From NCBI RefSeq assembly GCF_000215955.2, contig NZ_AFNV02000005.1:62001-126000 (forward strand): 64,000 bases of DNA. Direction: 5' to 3'. This document shows positions 1 to 8,056 of this stretch, piece by piece. The notes beneath the pieces are model-generated. The model ran no database searches. It saw only the letters and a program-made list of their open reading frames with translations, and was not told the DNA's origin. How positions within the stretch are numbered: position 1 is the stretch's first letter; every line of letters begins with the position of its first letter. The translations under genes were made by a program, and so were the position numbers. The stretch comes from Salinisphaera shabanensis E1L3A. Lineage in GTDB: Bacteria > Pseudomonadota > Gammaproteobacteria > Nevskiales > Salinisphaeraceae.

Positions 1-595
1 GAATAACGCGTGAGCGTTTCGCCCTCGAGCGGCCTACCCCAAGCAATCCCGGGCGGCAGAAGATTGATCGCGCCGCCCAGCGCGCTCGAACCATAGAGCA
101 CGCTGGAAGCGCCGCGTACAACCTCGGCACGATCGATCAGAAACGTATCGGTGGTCGGCATATGGCGCACGCCGTACTGCTGGTGGTCCACGCCCACGCC
201 GTTCGACAGGATCTTGATACGTTCACCCGACAGCCCGCGTATCACCGGCTTGCCCACACTGTTGCCGGTGCTGATCGAATTCACCCCGCAAGGGCGTCGA
301 GCGCCTCGCCCAGATTGGTCGCCCCCTTGGCTTCGATTGCGTCGGAGTCGACCACATCGACATCGGCTGCCTGGGATAGCGGACTGCCGGGCAATGGCAC
401 TCCGGTTACCGAAATCGCCCCAAGCTCATGCCTTGCCCTATCGGCCGGCAACGATAACGTTTCGACATCGCTGTACTGCGCGAATGCCGACAGCGGCAGG
501 CACAACGCGACGACGCCCCACGGCACGCCCCGATATTGCCCCGTCGTACTGCAAGACCGACGCCGTTCAGTATTCCGGTTTTCAAACGCATTCAT
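1..595 (-). pseudogene. TonB-dependent outer-membrane receptor, N-terminal part, frameshifted and cut by the window edge
   Basis: From the ATG at 595 the product has a basic N-terminus, a hydrophobic signal segment ending SAFAQ, and the start of a TonB plug domain (NLGEALDALAG). That frame ends at a TGA at 281-283. The plug continues exactly in the next frame from 284 downward (VNSISTGNSVGKPVIRGL, then SSVLYGSSALGGAINL), so one base is missing in a GGGG run. Restoring one G gives an uninterrupted plug. Receptors of this family import metal chelates, haem or cobalamin across the outer membrane using TonB energy; the substrate cannot be told from the plug alone. It may be a true pseudogene, a phase-variable tract or a sequencing error. 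It lies downstream of, and in the same direction as, a TetR gene. Confidence 0.8.
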
Positions 596-596
596 G

Positions 597-631
597 GCTC
601 TATTAATATTATGTAATAACATTAATAGAGC
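597..631. promoter_or_regulatory. Inverted repeat at the receptor start; contains a Zur-box-like sequence
   Basis: Perfect 11-bp arms GCTCTATTAAT (597-607) and ATTAATAGAGC (621-631) flank 13 bases, immediately upstream of the receptor ATG at 595. Read on the minus strand, positions 621-607 give TGTTATTACATAATA. By eye this matches 12 of 15 positions of the Zur operator core TGTTATAATATAACA. A metal-responsive operator in front of a TonB receptor would make sense, but assignment to Zur is inference; the dyad itself is certain. Confidence 0.5.
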
Positions 632-658
632 ATTCGCGTCAAGAGCCTTCAGGCCATT

Positions 659-1270
659 TCAAGCGTCGACGTGAACCAGACCCGCCCAGAACACCCGCCA
701 GCTCGACGCCAAGCGGCGTTCGTACTCGGCGTGAGAATAGATGAAACGCTGGCTATAGAGCCCGTCCATTAGGCAATAGAACGCATCGAGGAAAGCGCGT
801 TCGTCGAGCCTATGCCAATAGCCTTCGTTACGCCCCTGGATATACAGCGCGCGCAGCGCCTCGTCGATCCGGGCTTCGTTCTGGGCATTGATGGCACGTA
901 TCTGGGCATCGAGCGGTTCGGGGGGGAACAACAGACAACGTTTGTAGAACGCGCCCTGCGACTCGGTAAAAATAAACGTACTCAGGTCCTCGACCAGTGC
1001 GTGCAGGCGTTCTTCCGTACACGCCAACTCATAGCGCGCCAGGCTCGCATCCTGGATCGCGAAAAACGCGGCTTCGACCTGTCCGACGAGATACAGGAAC
1101 AGGCTTTCCTTGCTCTCTATATGGTTGTAGAGCGAAGGTTTTCGAATGCCAACACCCTCGGCGATCTGCGCAAGAGTAGTTGCTTCGTAGCCCTGACGCG
1201 CGAACAGCGCGAGGGCCGTCGTTTCAATACGTTCGGCGGTAGAAGCAGCGGCGTCATTCATCGTTCCCAT
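659..1270 (-). CDS. TetR/AcrR family transcriptional repressor
   Basis: The 203-residue protein has the TetR N-terminal helix-turn-helix over about residues 12-60 (ALFARQGYEATTLAQIAEGVG, then KPSLYNHIESKESL). The remainder is an all-helical ligand domain with no family-specific motif that I recognise. The length is normal for TetR proteins. It is transcribed divergently from a two-subunit SMR pump, with an 86-bp gap that carries a dyad of the TetR operator type. It is therefore probably the ligand-responsive repressor of that pump and of itself. It could also affect the receptor gene downstream on the same strand. Confidence 0.9.
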   Translation of the reverse strand: MGTMNDAAASTAERIETTALALFARQGYEATTLAQIAEGVGIRKPSLYNHIESKESLFLYLVGQVEAAFFAIQDASLARYELACTEERLHALVEDLSTFIFTESQGAFYKRCLLFPPEPLDAQIRAINAQNEARIDEALRALYIQGRNEGYWHRLDERAFLDAFYCLMDGLYSQRFIYSHAEYERRLASSWRVFWAGLVHVDA

Positions 1271-1325
1271 TCTAGCGCGGCCGGCGTGGCCAGGCCTGCC
1301 TTGCAGTCCAACCGTATTCGCTTAT

Positions 1326-1341
1326 ACTAACGACCGTTAGT
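1326..1341. promoter_or_regulatory. Candidate TetR operator between tetR and the SMR genes
   Basis: Perfect dyad ACTAAC-GACC-GTTAGT, followed by a further TTAGTA half repeat up to 1346. TACTAAC/GTTAGTA dyads are common TetR/AcrR operators. It sits 15 bp before the SMR start codon and overlaps its Shine-Dalgarno region, a position where bound repressor would block the efflux genes. Confidence 0.6.
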
Positions 1342-1356
1342 TAGTAGGACCGCATC

Positions 1357-1689
1357 ATGTGGAACATTGCCTGGCTGATTCTGGCTGCGGCCGCTGAAGT
1401 CGGCTGGATTTCGGGCCTTAACGCCGCCGACAGTCCGCTCGACTGGTGCGCGACCGCGGTTTGTGTGATCGCCAGTTTCAGCCTAGCGCTGGTTGCTGCC
1501 CGTCGGCTGCCGGCAACCACGGTCTATATCCTGTTTGTCGGCCTCGGCACGGCCGGCACTGCCCTGCTCGACCATCTGCTGTTCGATATGGGGTTGGAGC
1601 CCACCGCCATGGCCTGGCTGGCGCTGCTGCTTGCCGCGATCTTCGGGCTCAAGCTCACAGCCACGTCGGCGCCGAGCGCGTCGTCGTGA
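1357..1689 (+). CDS. Small multidrug resistance (SMR) family transporter, subunit 1
   Basis: The 110-residue protein has four hydrophobic helices, the typical SMR size and topology. The invariant membrane glutamate of the family is present in the first helix (AAAAEVGWISGLNAA, E15). The next gene is a second SMR protein overlapping it by four bases, so the pair resembles YkkC/YkkD-type heterodimeric pumps that exchange protons for cationic drugs or guanidinium-like compounds in the inner membrane. An AGGA ribosome site lies 7 bases upstream of the ATG. Substrate is not predictable from sequence. Confidence 0.88.
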   Translation: MWNIAWLILAAAAEVGWISGLNAADSPLDWCATAVCVIASFSLALVAARRLPATTVYILFVGLGTAGTALLDHLLFDMGLEPTAMAWLALLLAAIFGLKLTATSAPSASS

Positions 1690-2000
1690 ACTGGCTCGTT
1701 CTGATCTGTGCCGGCGGCTTCGAAATCGTGGGCGTGGCCGGTTTCGAGCGACTGACACGGAGGATTTATATCTCCGGTCTGCTGCTCGGCGTGGGCGGTT
1801 TCGGGCTGGGACTGGCCTGCTTGCACTACGCCATGCAAAGCATTCCGATGGCAGTCGCCTACGGCGTTTTTACCGGTGTCGGCGCGGTGGGCAGCACGGC
1901 ATTGGGCATCTTTTTCTGGGGCGATTCGGCACGCCCCGCGCGCCTGTTTTGTATTGCCCTGATCGTAATCGCGGTCATCGGACTCAAAACCAGCTACTGA
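1686..2000 (+). CDS. Small multidrug resistance (SMR) family transporter, subunit 2
   Basis: I start this gene at GTG 1686, because it overlaps the stop of the first subunit as GTGA and gives a 104-residue protein of normal SMR length. Longer in-frame starts would run deep into subunit 1. Four hydrophobic helices are visible. The N-terminus LICAGGFEIVGVAGFERL resembles YkkD and carries the conserved glutamate in helix 1. The overlap implies translational coupling and a 1:1 heterodimer with subunit 1. It is regulated with subunit 1 from the divergent tetR region. Confidence 0.88.
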   Translation: MNWLVLICAGGFEIVGVAGFERLTRRIYISGLLLGVGGFGLGLACLHYAMQSIPMAVAYGVFTGVGAVGSTALGIFFWGDSARPARLFCIALIVIAVIGLKTSY

Positions 2001-2036
2001 CCGCAGGCGGCTTCGAACGACACTAGCTATCGCCGC

Positions 2037-3587
2037 TTAGGTCGGCAGCACACCCTGGCGCACCGACTCCGTTACCGATTCCTTGGGTGGACGCTGGCGA
2101 TGTCGGCGTTCGCGTGGCCCGGCGGGGCCGGCAGTGTCGGTGGAGGCGGCTGTTTCGATACGAAAATAGCCGATGGCTTCGCCCAGCATATCGGCCTCAT
2201 GGTTCAAGCGATCAGCGACTTCACGCGTACTTTCAATCGATTGCGCCGATAACGCCAGCGCGTGCTGCATGGCGAGAATGCCCTCGTTGAGAATCTCGAT
2301 GCCCTGATGCTGTTGCTGGCTCGATGTGCTGATTTCGAGCATGCGCATCTGGATCTGCTCGAATACCGCGACGACCTCCTGCATCCGTTGTGCCGCGCTC
2401 TCGACATCAGCCACACCGGTTTCGACATGACCGATCGAGCGCTCGACACGATCGCGAATCGCCTTGGCGATAGCGGTACTGCGCTGCGACAGGGCGCGTA
2501 CCTCGCCGGCAACCACCGCAAAGCCGCGGCCTTGTTCGCCCGCACGGGCTGCCTCGACCGAGGCATTGAGCGCGAGCAGGTTGGTCTGAAAGCTGATTTC
2601 GTCGATCTCGCCGAGCAGGCGCGCGATATCGCGCGCGCTCTCATCGACCCGTGCCATCGTATCGTCCAGGCGCTGAACGCTCTGCGCGCTTTGATCAAGC
2701 GCGCCACCCACGGTCAGTGCCAGTTCACGGGTTCGTTCGGCTTCGGCGGCGCTCTGCCGTGTCGTACTGGATAGCTGTTCCGCGCTGCTTACGATTCGTT
2801 CGATCTGCTCACCGCTGCGCTCGGCCTGCGACTGCAACTGCTGTTGCGCCTGCGCGGTATCGCCTCCGAGCCGGCGTATCGCATGCGCCGCCTTGCGGGC
2901 GTCGGCGAGCACGCCGGACAGTCGGGTCTGTAATCGCGCGACCGCCGCAATCGCCGGTCGCGCAAGGCGTGCGGGCGAAAACATATGGTCCAGACCGCCA
3001 CGCTCCGCTCTTTCGGCAAAGGCCTGGATATCGAGGCTGTCCACAACCTGCCGACGCAGCGACTCGGCCAGATAGACGAGCACTATTGCCTGGCCCACAA
3101 CCGCGCCTGCATGCATGCCCAGACAAGCCAGCAACATGGCCGGGTCGGCCGGTATTTGCGCTGACTGCGCATACAATTCGACTACGCCGAGATACTGCAG
3201 ATAAGTGAATACGGCGTGATGAACCGCAATGATCGCCGCACCGGCAACATTGACCCGCCAGTCGCAGTACAGAATGAGGGCCGACAGCATGATAAATATG
3301 CTGAAATGCGCCTCGACCAACCCGCCGGTCTGCTCGATGAGCAACGCCGATAGCGTCATGAACTGCGCAGCCATGGCGATCGCGCTTGCGATAGTTCCAG
3401 GGGCCAGACGTGTCACGAGCGCAGTTGCGCCGGCCGCCAGCACGATCACGCCGACCGCCAAAAACCAGCCGCCGGTGAATAAACCCACCCCCAGACACAG
3501 CAACATATGCACAATCGCCGGGCGCCACATGAGCCTGTCGATACGCTGCCGATAGGTGGTGGTGATCGTGCCGGTCGATTCTTTCAT
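2037..3587 (-). CDS. Methyl-accepting chemotaxis protein with a multi-pass membrane sensor
   Basis: The C-terminal half is a chemoreceptor signalling domain with the highly conserved hairpin tip (DEISFQTNLLALNASVEAAR) followed by GRGFAVVAGEVRALSQRS, which binds CheA/CheW. The N-terminal ~190 residues are about six hydrophobic segments with short loops rather than the usual two helices flanking a periplasmic domain. It therefore probably senses membrane state or a membrane-soluble ligand. I see no clear HAMP domain. The ATG at 3587 is preferred over an upstream in-frame GTG at 3620. No other chemotaxis gene is nearby, so it is an orphan receptor. It ends 37 bp from the convergent SMR stop. Confidence 0.9.
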   Translation of the reverse strand: MKESTGTITTTYRQRIDRLMWRPAIVHMLLCLGVGLFTGGWFLAVGVIVLAAGATALVTRLAPGTIASAIAMAAQFMTLSALLIEQTGGLVEAHFSIFIMLSALILYCDWRVNVAGAAIIAVHHAVFTYLQYLGVVELYAQSAQIPADPAMLLACLGMHAGAVVGQAIVLVYLAESLRRQVVDSLDIQAFAERAERGGLDHMFSPARLARPAIAAVARLQTRLSGVLADARKAAHAIRRLGGDTAQAQQQLQSQAERSGEQIERIVSSAEQLSSTTRQSAAEAERTRELALTVGGALDQSAQSVQRLDDTMARVDESARDIARLLGEIDEISFQTNLLALNASVEAARAGEQGRGFAVVAGEVRALSQRSTAIAKAIRDRVERSIGHVETGVADVESAAQRMQEVVAVFEQIQMRMLEISTSSQQQHQGIEILNEGILAMQHALALSAQSIESTREVADRLNHEADMLGEAIGYFRIETAASTDTAGPAGPRERRHRQRPPKESVTESVRQGVLPT

Positions 3588-3759
3588 GCCGTGGTTCTCG
3601 TCGCGCCATAACCAAGACACGCGAAGCGTGTTATCGCCTTGATCGAAGCGTTATATGCTGAGAACGAATAGCGGCAGGAGGTCGGCATTCTTGAGCAACG
3701 CGCGGCGTACCGGGCGGCGATGCTAGACTTCGCGCACTGGATTGCAACGAGTGGCGTTC

Positions 3760-4014
3760 GTGGACAAGAAACTGCTGGATATTCTGGTCTGCCCGGTTTC
3801 GGGTTCGGCCGTGACACTCGCTGACCAAGACACGCTGACCCAGCTTAACGAGCGCGTGAGCGCCGGAAAGGCTCGTTATGCGGATGAAAGTACGGTCGAC
3901 GCCCCGCTCGAACAGGCATTGATCACTGCCGATCGTCATACCGCCTATCGTGTCGACGACGGCATCCCGGTCATGCTGCCCGAGCGCGGAATCGACCTGT
4001 CGAGCCCCGCTTAA
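3760..4014 (+). CDS. Trm112/YcaR-like small protein
   Basis: The start KKLLDILVCPVSGSAV and the end RVDDGIPVMLPE match the two conserved ends of bacterial Trm112-like (UPF0434) proteins, which are usually about 60 residues. This one is about 84 residues, with a longer middle region. Only one cysteine remains (in CPVSG) of the four that form the zinc ribbon in E. coli YcaR, so it probably does not bind zinc. The start could be GTG 3760 or the TTG at 3742; homologues begin near the DKKLL motif, hence 3760. Its role in this organism is unknown; eukaryotic Trm112 activates methyltransferases. Confidence 0.7.
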   Translation: MDKKLLDILVCPVSGSAVTLADQDTLTQLNERVSAGKARYADESTVDAPLEQALITADRHTAYRVDDGIPVMLPERGIDLSSPA

Positions 4015-4091
4015 ACGCCTCGAAGGCTGCATGTACTTCACGTCGCGCCGCGAACGACTAGACTAGGCGCAAATTCATACCGCGCCGACGC

Positions 4092-5438
4092 ATGACCGAT
4101 TACCTGATTGCGAACGCCCGTCTCGTTAACGAAGGCCAGCGCAGCGAAGCCGATGTGCTGATCCGCGACGGGCGTATCGAAAAGATCGCCCGCCATATCG
4201 CTGCCCCGTCCGATGTCGAAGTCATCGATGCCCAAGGGCACTACCTGTTGCCCGGCATGATCGACGATCAGGTGCATTTTCGTGAGCCGGGCCTGACTGA
4301 CAAGGCCGATCTGGCCAGCGAATCGGCCGCAGCCGTGGCCGGGGGCATCACCAGCTTCATGGACATGCCCAACGTCAAGCCGCCGACCGTCGACCACGAC
4401 GCGATGGTGGCCAAGCACGCGCTGGCGAAGGGCCGCTGTACGGCGAACTACGGTTTTCACTTCGGCGCGACCAACGACAACATCGAAGAAATCAAGAAGC
4501 TCGATACGCGCCTGTCGGCTGGCGTGAAGATCTTCATGGGCGCCTCGACAGGCCGCATGCTCGTCGACGACGACACCGCGCTCGAACAGATCTTCGAACA
4601 TTCGCCGTTGACGATCCTTACGCACTGTGAGGACACGCCGATGATCGAGGCCAACGCACAGCGTGCGCGCGATCTGTACGGCGACGATGTGCCGATGAGC
4701 GAACATCCCATTATCCGCTCACGCGAAGCCTGCTATGCCTCATCGTCCAAGGCGATCGATCTCGCCCGGCGCCACGGCGCGCGACTGCATATCCTGCATA
4801 TCACCACCGCCGACGAACTGGATCTGTTCGAAGCCGGTGTGATGGGCCCCAAGCAGATCACCGCCGAGGCCTGTGCGCATCATCTATTCTTTGAAGACAG
4901 CGATTACGCGGCGCGCGGCACGCTGATCAAGTGCAATCCGGCCATCAAGACCCATGCCGATCGCATGGCCCTGTTGAAAGCCGTCGCCGACGACCGCATC
5001 GATGTATTGGCCACGGATCATGCCCCGCATCAGCTATCGGAGAAGGATCAGCCTTATTTCGCGGCGCCGGCCGGCTTGCCGCTGGTTCAGCATGCCATGC
5101 CCTCGCTGCTCGACCACGTGAGCGCCGGGCATTTCAGCTTGGAACAGCTGGTTACCAAGAGCGCGCACAACGTGGCGGATCGTTTCGATATCGCCGAGCG
5201 GGGTTATATTCGGGAAGGCTACTGGGCCGATCTGGTGATTGCGGATATCAGCGGCCAGACGGTGGTCGACCACGAACCGATCCTGGCCAAATGCGGCTGG
5301 TCGCCGTTCGCCGGCTATACGTTCCAAAGCCGCATCATGAGCACTTTCGTGTCTGGCCAACTGGCCTATCATGAAGGTAAACTTAGCCAAGGCTGTATCG
5401 GCCGAGCGCTGACCTACGATCGCGATTACGCGCGCTAG
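4092..5438 (+). CDS. pyrC: Dihydroorotase
   Basis: The 448-residue amidohydrolase matches dihydroorotase, which cyclises carbamoyl-aspartate to dihydroorotate in pyrimidine synthesis. Visible signatures are LLPGMIDDQVHFREPGLT near residue 55, the carbamylated-lysine region AGVKIFMGASTGRML, the metal-binding TILTHCED and ILHITTADE, and the late DHAPH motif. The first metal-binding HxH is replaced by QxH (DDQVHF), which I recall from a subgroup of bacterial dihydroorotases, so activity is still expected. It could also be called pyrC-like. It stands alone, with no other pyrimidine genes in view. Confidence 0.88.
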   Translation: MTDYLIANARLVNEGQRSEADVLIRDGRIEKIARHIAAPSDVEVIDAQGHYLLPGMIDDQVHFREPGLTDKADLASESAAAVAGGITSFMDMPNVKPPTVDHDAMVAKHALAKGRCTANYGFHFGATNDNIEEIKKLDTRLSAGVKIFMGASTGRMLVDDDTALEQIFEHSPLTILTHCEDTPMIEANAQRARDLYGDDVPMSEHPIIRSREACYASSSKAIDLARRHGARLHILHITTADELDLFEAGVMGPKQITAEACAHHLFFEDSDYAARGTLIKCNPAIKTHADRMALLKAVADDRIDVLATDHAPHQLSEKDQPYFAAPAGLPLVQHAMPSLLDHVSAGHFSLEQLVTKSAHNVADRFDIAERGYIREGYWADLVIADISGQTVVDHEPILAKCGWSPFAGYTFQSRIMSTFVSGQLAYHEGKLSQGCIGRALTYDRDYAR

Positions 5439-5526
5439 GCTGCGCCCCGACCGGGCTGAATCATTCAGCGCCCGGACGGTCCCAATCAACAGCGGGCCGT
5501 TCTGCGATCTATCGAGGTGCCGACGC

Positions 5527-5961
5527 ATGGAAACCAGCGATCTACGCAAAGCCGGACTCAAGGCGACACTGCCCCGCCTGAAGATCCTGGAAGTGCTGCA
5601 AAACAATCGAGAGGATCACCTCTCGGCCGAAGACGTCTATCGTCGGCTCATGGCCGAGGACGAGGACATCGGCCTGGCCACGATTTATCGCGTACTGTCC
5701 CAGTTCGAGGACGCGGGCTTGGTGATTCGCCACCATTTCGAGGACGGCCATGCCCTGTTCGAACTCGAGCAGGGCCCGCATGACCACCTGATCTGTGTGA
5801 AATGCGGCAAGATCGAGGAATTCTTCGATACCGAGATCCAGGAGCGCCAGCGCGACGTGGCCCAGAAGTCCGGCTTCGACCTCTCCAAGCACACGCTCGT
5901 GCTCTACGGCGAATGCCGCGCGGACAACTGCGAAAACGACACCAGCAAGAAGAGCTCGTAG
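5527..5961 (+). CDS. fur: Ferric uptake regulator
   Basis: The 144-residue protein has the Fur winged-helix N-terminal domain (KAGLKATLPRLKILEVL, then LATIYRVLSQFEDAGLV). The metal-binding dimerisation domain contains HHFEDGHALFEL and HDHLICVKCGKIEEF. A GAGGTG ribosome site lies just upstream. With Fe2+ it represses iron uptake genes; the siderophore-interacting reductase at 12.1 kb is a plausible target. Two further cysteines occur near the C-terminus (CRADNC). The gene is monocistronic and is followed by a hairpin. Confidence 0.95.
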   Translation: METSDLRKAGLKATLPRLKILEVLQNNREDHLSAEDVYRRLMAEDEDIGLATIYRVLSQFEDAGLVIRHHFEDGHALFELEQGPHDHLICVKCGKIEEFFDTEIQERQRDVAQKSGFDLSKHTLVLYGECRADNCENDTSKKSS

Positions 5962-6062
5962 TCACGACCGCCCGCGCATAGCGTGCGCTCGTATCGCGAT
6001 CTACCCTTGCATCGCGGGAGTTACGTCCGCAATACGTTAGAATCTGCAAAATTCTGAATAGC

Positions 6063-6089
6063 GAAAACGCGTCAAGCAGCCGCGTTTTC
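6063..6089. terminator. Hairpin between fur and sat
   Basis: Perfect 9-bp arms GAAAACGCG (6063-6071) and CGCGTTTTC (6081-6089) enclose a 9-base loop. The T-rich part lies within the stem and no long T run follows, so it may be a weak terminator for fur or a structured leader of sat. Confidence 0.45.
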
Positions 6090-6158
6090 TATTGCGCGTG
6101 GCACGCGTACCGAGCCACGCGATCTGTTTTGCCATTCGACAACGCAAGGCGCGACGAC

Positions 6159-7343
6159 ATGATCAAACCGCACGGTTCCGATACGCTCAACCCGCTGTAT
6201 GTGGCCGATGAGGCCGATCGCGAGCAACTCATGCAGGAAGCCCGCGAACTGCCGGCCATCACGGTGAGTTCGGCCGCCGCGGCCAATGCCGTGATGCTGG
6301 GCGCGGGCTATTTCAACCCGCTGACCGGCTTCATGAGCAAGGCCGACGCGCTATCCGTGGGCGAAAACCTGCGCACCGCTGACGGCCTGTTCTGGCCGGT
6401 GCCGGTGCTCAACCTCGTCGACGATATCGAGCCGATCAAAGGGGCGGCCCGTATCGCCCTGCGCGACCCGAACGTCGAGGGCAACCCGGTGATCGCGGTG
6501 CAGGATATCGAGGGCGTCGATGAATTCAGCGACGATGAGCTGAACACCCTGCTCGAGCAGATCTTCACCACGACCGACGACGAACACCCCGGCGTGGCGA
6601 CGTTCAAATCGCTCGGCCGTCATGTCATCCACGGGCCGATCCAGGTTCTGAACTTCAGCTATTTCGAGAAGGACTTCCCCGACACCTTCCGCACTGCGCA
6701 GTCGATTCGCGACGAGTTCGCCGAACGCGGTTGGGAAAAGGTCGTCGCCTTTCAGACGCGCAACCCCATGCACCGCGCGCATGAAGAGCTTTGCAAGATG
6801 GCCATGGAAGCCACCGGCGCCGACGGCATCCTGGTGCACATGCTGCTGGGCAAGCTCAAGCCGGGCGATATTCCGGCCAACGTGCGCGATGCCGCCATCC
6901 GTACGATGGTAGACCACTATTTCCCGAAGAATTCGGTGATGATCACCGGCTACGGCTTCGACATGCTTTATGCCGGCCCCCGAGAGGCCGTGCTGCATGC
7001 CGTATTCCGCCAGAACGCCGGCTGCTCCTATCTCATCGTCGGCCGCGACCATGCCGGCGTAGGCGATTATTTCGGCCCCTTCGATGCGCAAACGATCTTC
7101 GAGGAACGCGTACCTGACGACGCGCTGGATATCGAGATCTTCGCCGCCGACCACACCGCCTTTTCGAAAAAGCTCGGCAAGGTGGTGATGATGCGCGACG
7201 TGCCCGATCATACCAAGGAAGACTTCGTCATTCTGTCCGGCACCAAGGTGCGCGAAATGCTGGGCAACGGTATCGCCCCGCCAGAAGAGTTCTCGCGTCC
7301 CGAAGTGGCCGAGATTCTCATGCAGTACTACCAGAGCAAATAG
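6159..7343 (+). CDS. sat: Sulfate adenylyltransferase (ATP sulfurylase)
   Basis: The protein (394 residues from ATG 6159) is a single-chain ATP sulfurylase, which makes adenosine 5'-phosphosulfate from sulfate and ATP or runs the reverse reaction. Key motifs are QTRNPMHRAHEEL, with the HxxH nucleotide-binding signature, and GRDHAGVGDYFGPFDAQ. There is no C-terminal kinase domain. The ATG at 6159 has AAGGCG upstream and is preferred to an in-frame TTG at 6129. No cysD/cysN or apr genes are nearby, so assimilatory and dissimilatory roles cannot be separated. A strong terminator follows. Confidence 0.93.
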   Translation: MIKPHGSDTLNPLYVADEADREQLMQEARELPAITVSSAAAANAVMLGAGYFNPLTGFMSKADALSVGENLRTADGLFWPVPVLNLVDDIEPIKGAARIALRDPNVEGNPVIAVQDIEGVDEFSDDELNTLLEQIFTTTDDEHPGVATFKSLGRHVIHGPIQVLNFSYFEKDFPDTFRTAQSIRDEFAERGWEKVVAFQTRNPMHRAHEELCKMAMEATGADGILVHMLLGKLKPGDIPANVRDAAIRTMVDHYFPKNSVMITGYGFDMLYAGPREAVLHAVFRQNAGCSYLIVGRDHAGVGDYFGPFDAQTIFEERVPDDALDIEIFAADHTAFSKKLGKVVMMRDVPDHTKEDFVILSGTKVREMLGNGIAPPEEFSRPEVAEILMQYYQSK

Positions 7344-7372
7344 CTCGGCCGGCAGGTCACGCCTACATCAAG

Positions 7373-7404
7373 GCCCGGGCGCATGGCGCGACCCGGGCTT
7401 TTTT
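7373..7404 (+). terminator. Rho-independent terminator of sat
   Basis: Stem GCCCGGG (7373-7379) / CCCGGGC (7392-7398) is followed directly by six T residues, 30 bp after the sat stop codon. Confidence 0.88.
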
Positions 7405-7458
7405 ATACCCGCTGTTTGCCACGCCGACAGCACGTGCGGGCATCGAAATGACAGGGCG

Positions 7459-7671
7459 TTACCGAGCGGGATCTGCTTCGCCGTCAGGCGACGCCTGGCC
7501 GTCGGCGATCACTTCGGCCAGGTCGAGCCGTCGTATCGAACTGATGGCCATTTCCAGCGCGCCTTCACCGCATAACCCCGCGATCGCCGCCTCCTCATAG
7601 CCGGCCAGCGCCGCTTCTATGCAGGCCGCCCGAATGCGTTCGGCTTCATCGATGGGCCGCGCTTCGCTCAT
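7459..7671 (-). CDS. Small helical conserved hypothetical protein
   Basis: This predicted 70-residue acidic protein (MSEARPIDEAERIRAACIEA, then LCGEGALEMAISSIRRLDL) resembles short helical proteins found next to miscellaneous metabolic genes in pseudomonads and relatives, some of which are labelled acetyltransferase without evidence. It has no membrane segment or catalytic motif that I can recognise. The ATG at 7671 lies inside the 3' end of the DUF488 gene, overlapping by about 26 bases, so the two are probably co-translated. Function unknown. Confidence 0.6.
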   Translation of the reverse strand: MSEARPIDEAERIRAACIEAALAGYEEAAIAGLCGEGALEMAISSIRRLDLAEVIADGQASPDGEADPAR

Positions 7672-8020
7672 GTGCCCCCTCCAGCCAAGACTTGAGTACG
7701 ACCGCGTGATTGCACTCGGTATCACGGGCCGCGAAAAGCAGCGTTACGTCCTGGTCGGCGACGATCTCGCGTAGCGCCACGAGATCGTCATTGTCGGATG
7801 CGTCGAGTTCGGCGCGATAACAGTCGCAGAATTTCTTCCAGCGGTCGCGATCATGCCCGAACCAGCGCCGCAAATCGCTCGACGGGGCCACCGATTTGTA
7901 CCAGTCGTCCAAAGCCGCATCGGCCTTTTTTACGCCACGCGGCCACATGCCGTCGACCAGCACGCGCCGCCCGTCGTTATCGGCTACCGGATCGTAGATA
8001 CGCTTGAGTTGTATCGACAT
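7646..8020 (-). CDS. DUF488 family protein (YeaO-like)
   Basis: The 124-residue protein matches YeaO/DUF488: it begins IQLKRIYDP, followed by RVLVDGMWPRGVKK, and has LRRWFGHDRDRWKKFCDCYR in the middle. The ATG at 8020 has a GAGG ribosome site 6 bases upstream and is chosen over a TTG two codons earlier. Family members are small soluble proteins without a firmly established biochemical role. It overlaps the following small gene, suggesting a two-gene unit. Confidence 0.85.
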   Translation of the reverse strand: MSIQLKRIYDPVADNDGRRVLVDGMWPRGVKKADAALDDWYKSVAPSSDLRRWFGHDRDRWKKFCDCYRAELDASDNDDLVALREIVADQDVTLLFAARDTECNHAVVLKSWLEGAHERSAAHR

Positions 8021-8056
8021 AGCCAACCTCTGCCCGTTCTCTCCCGGGCACTGTCT

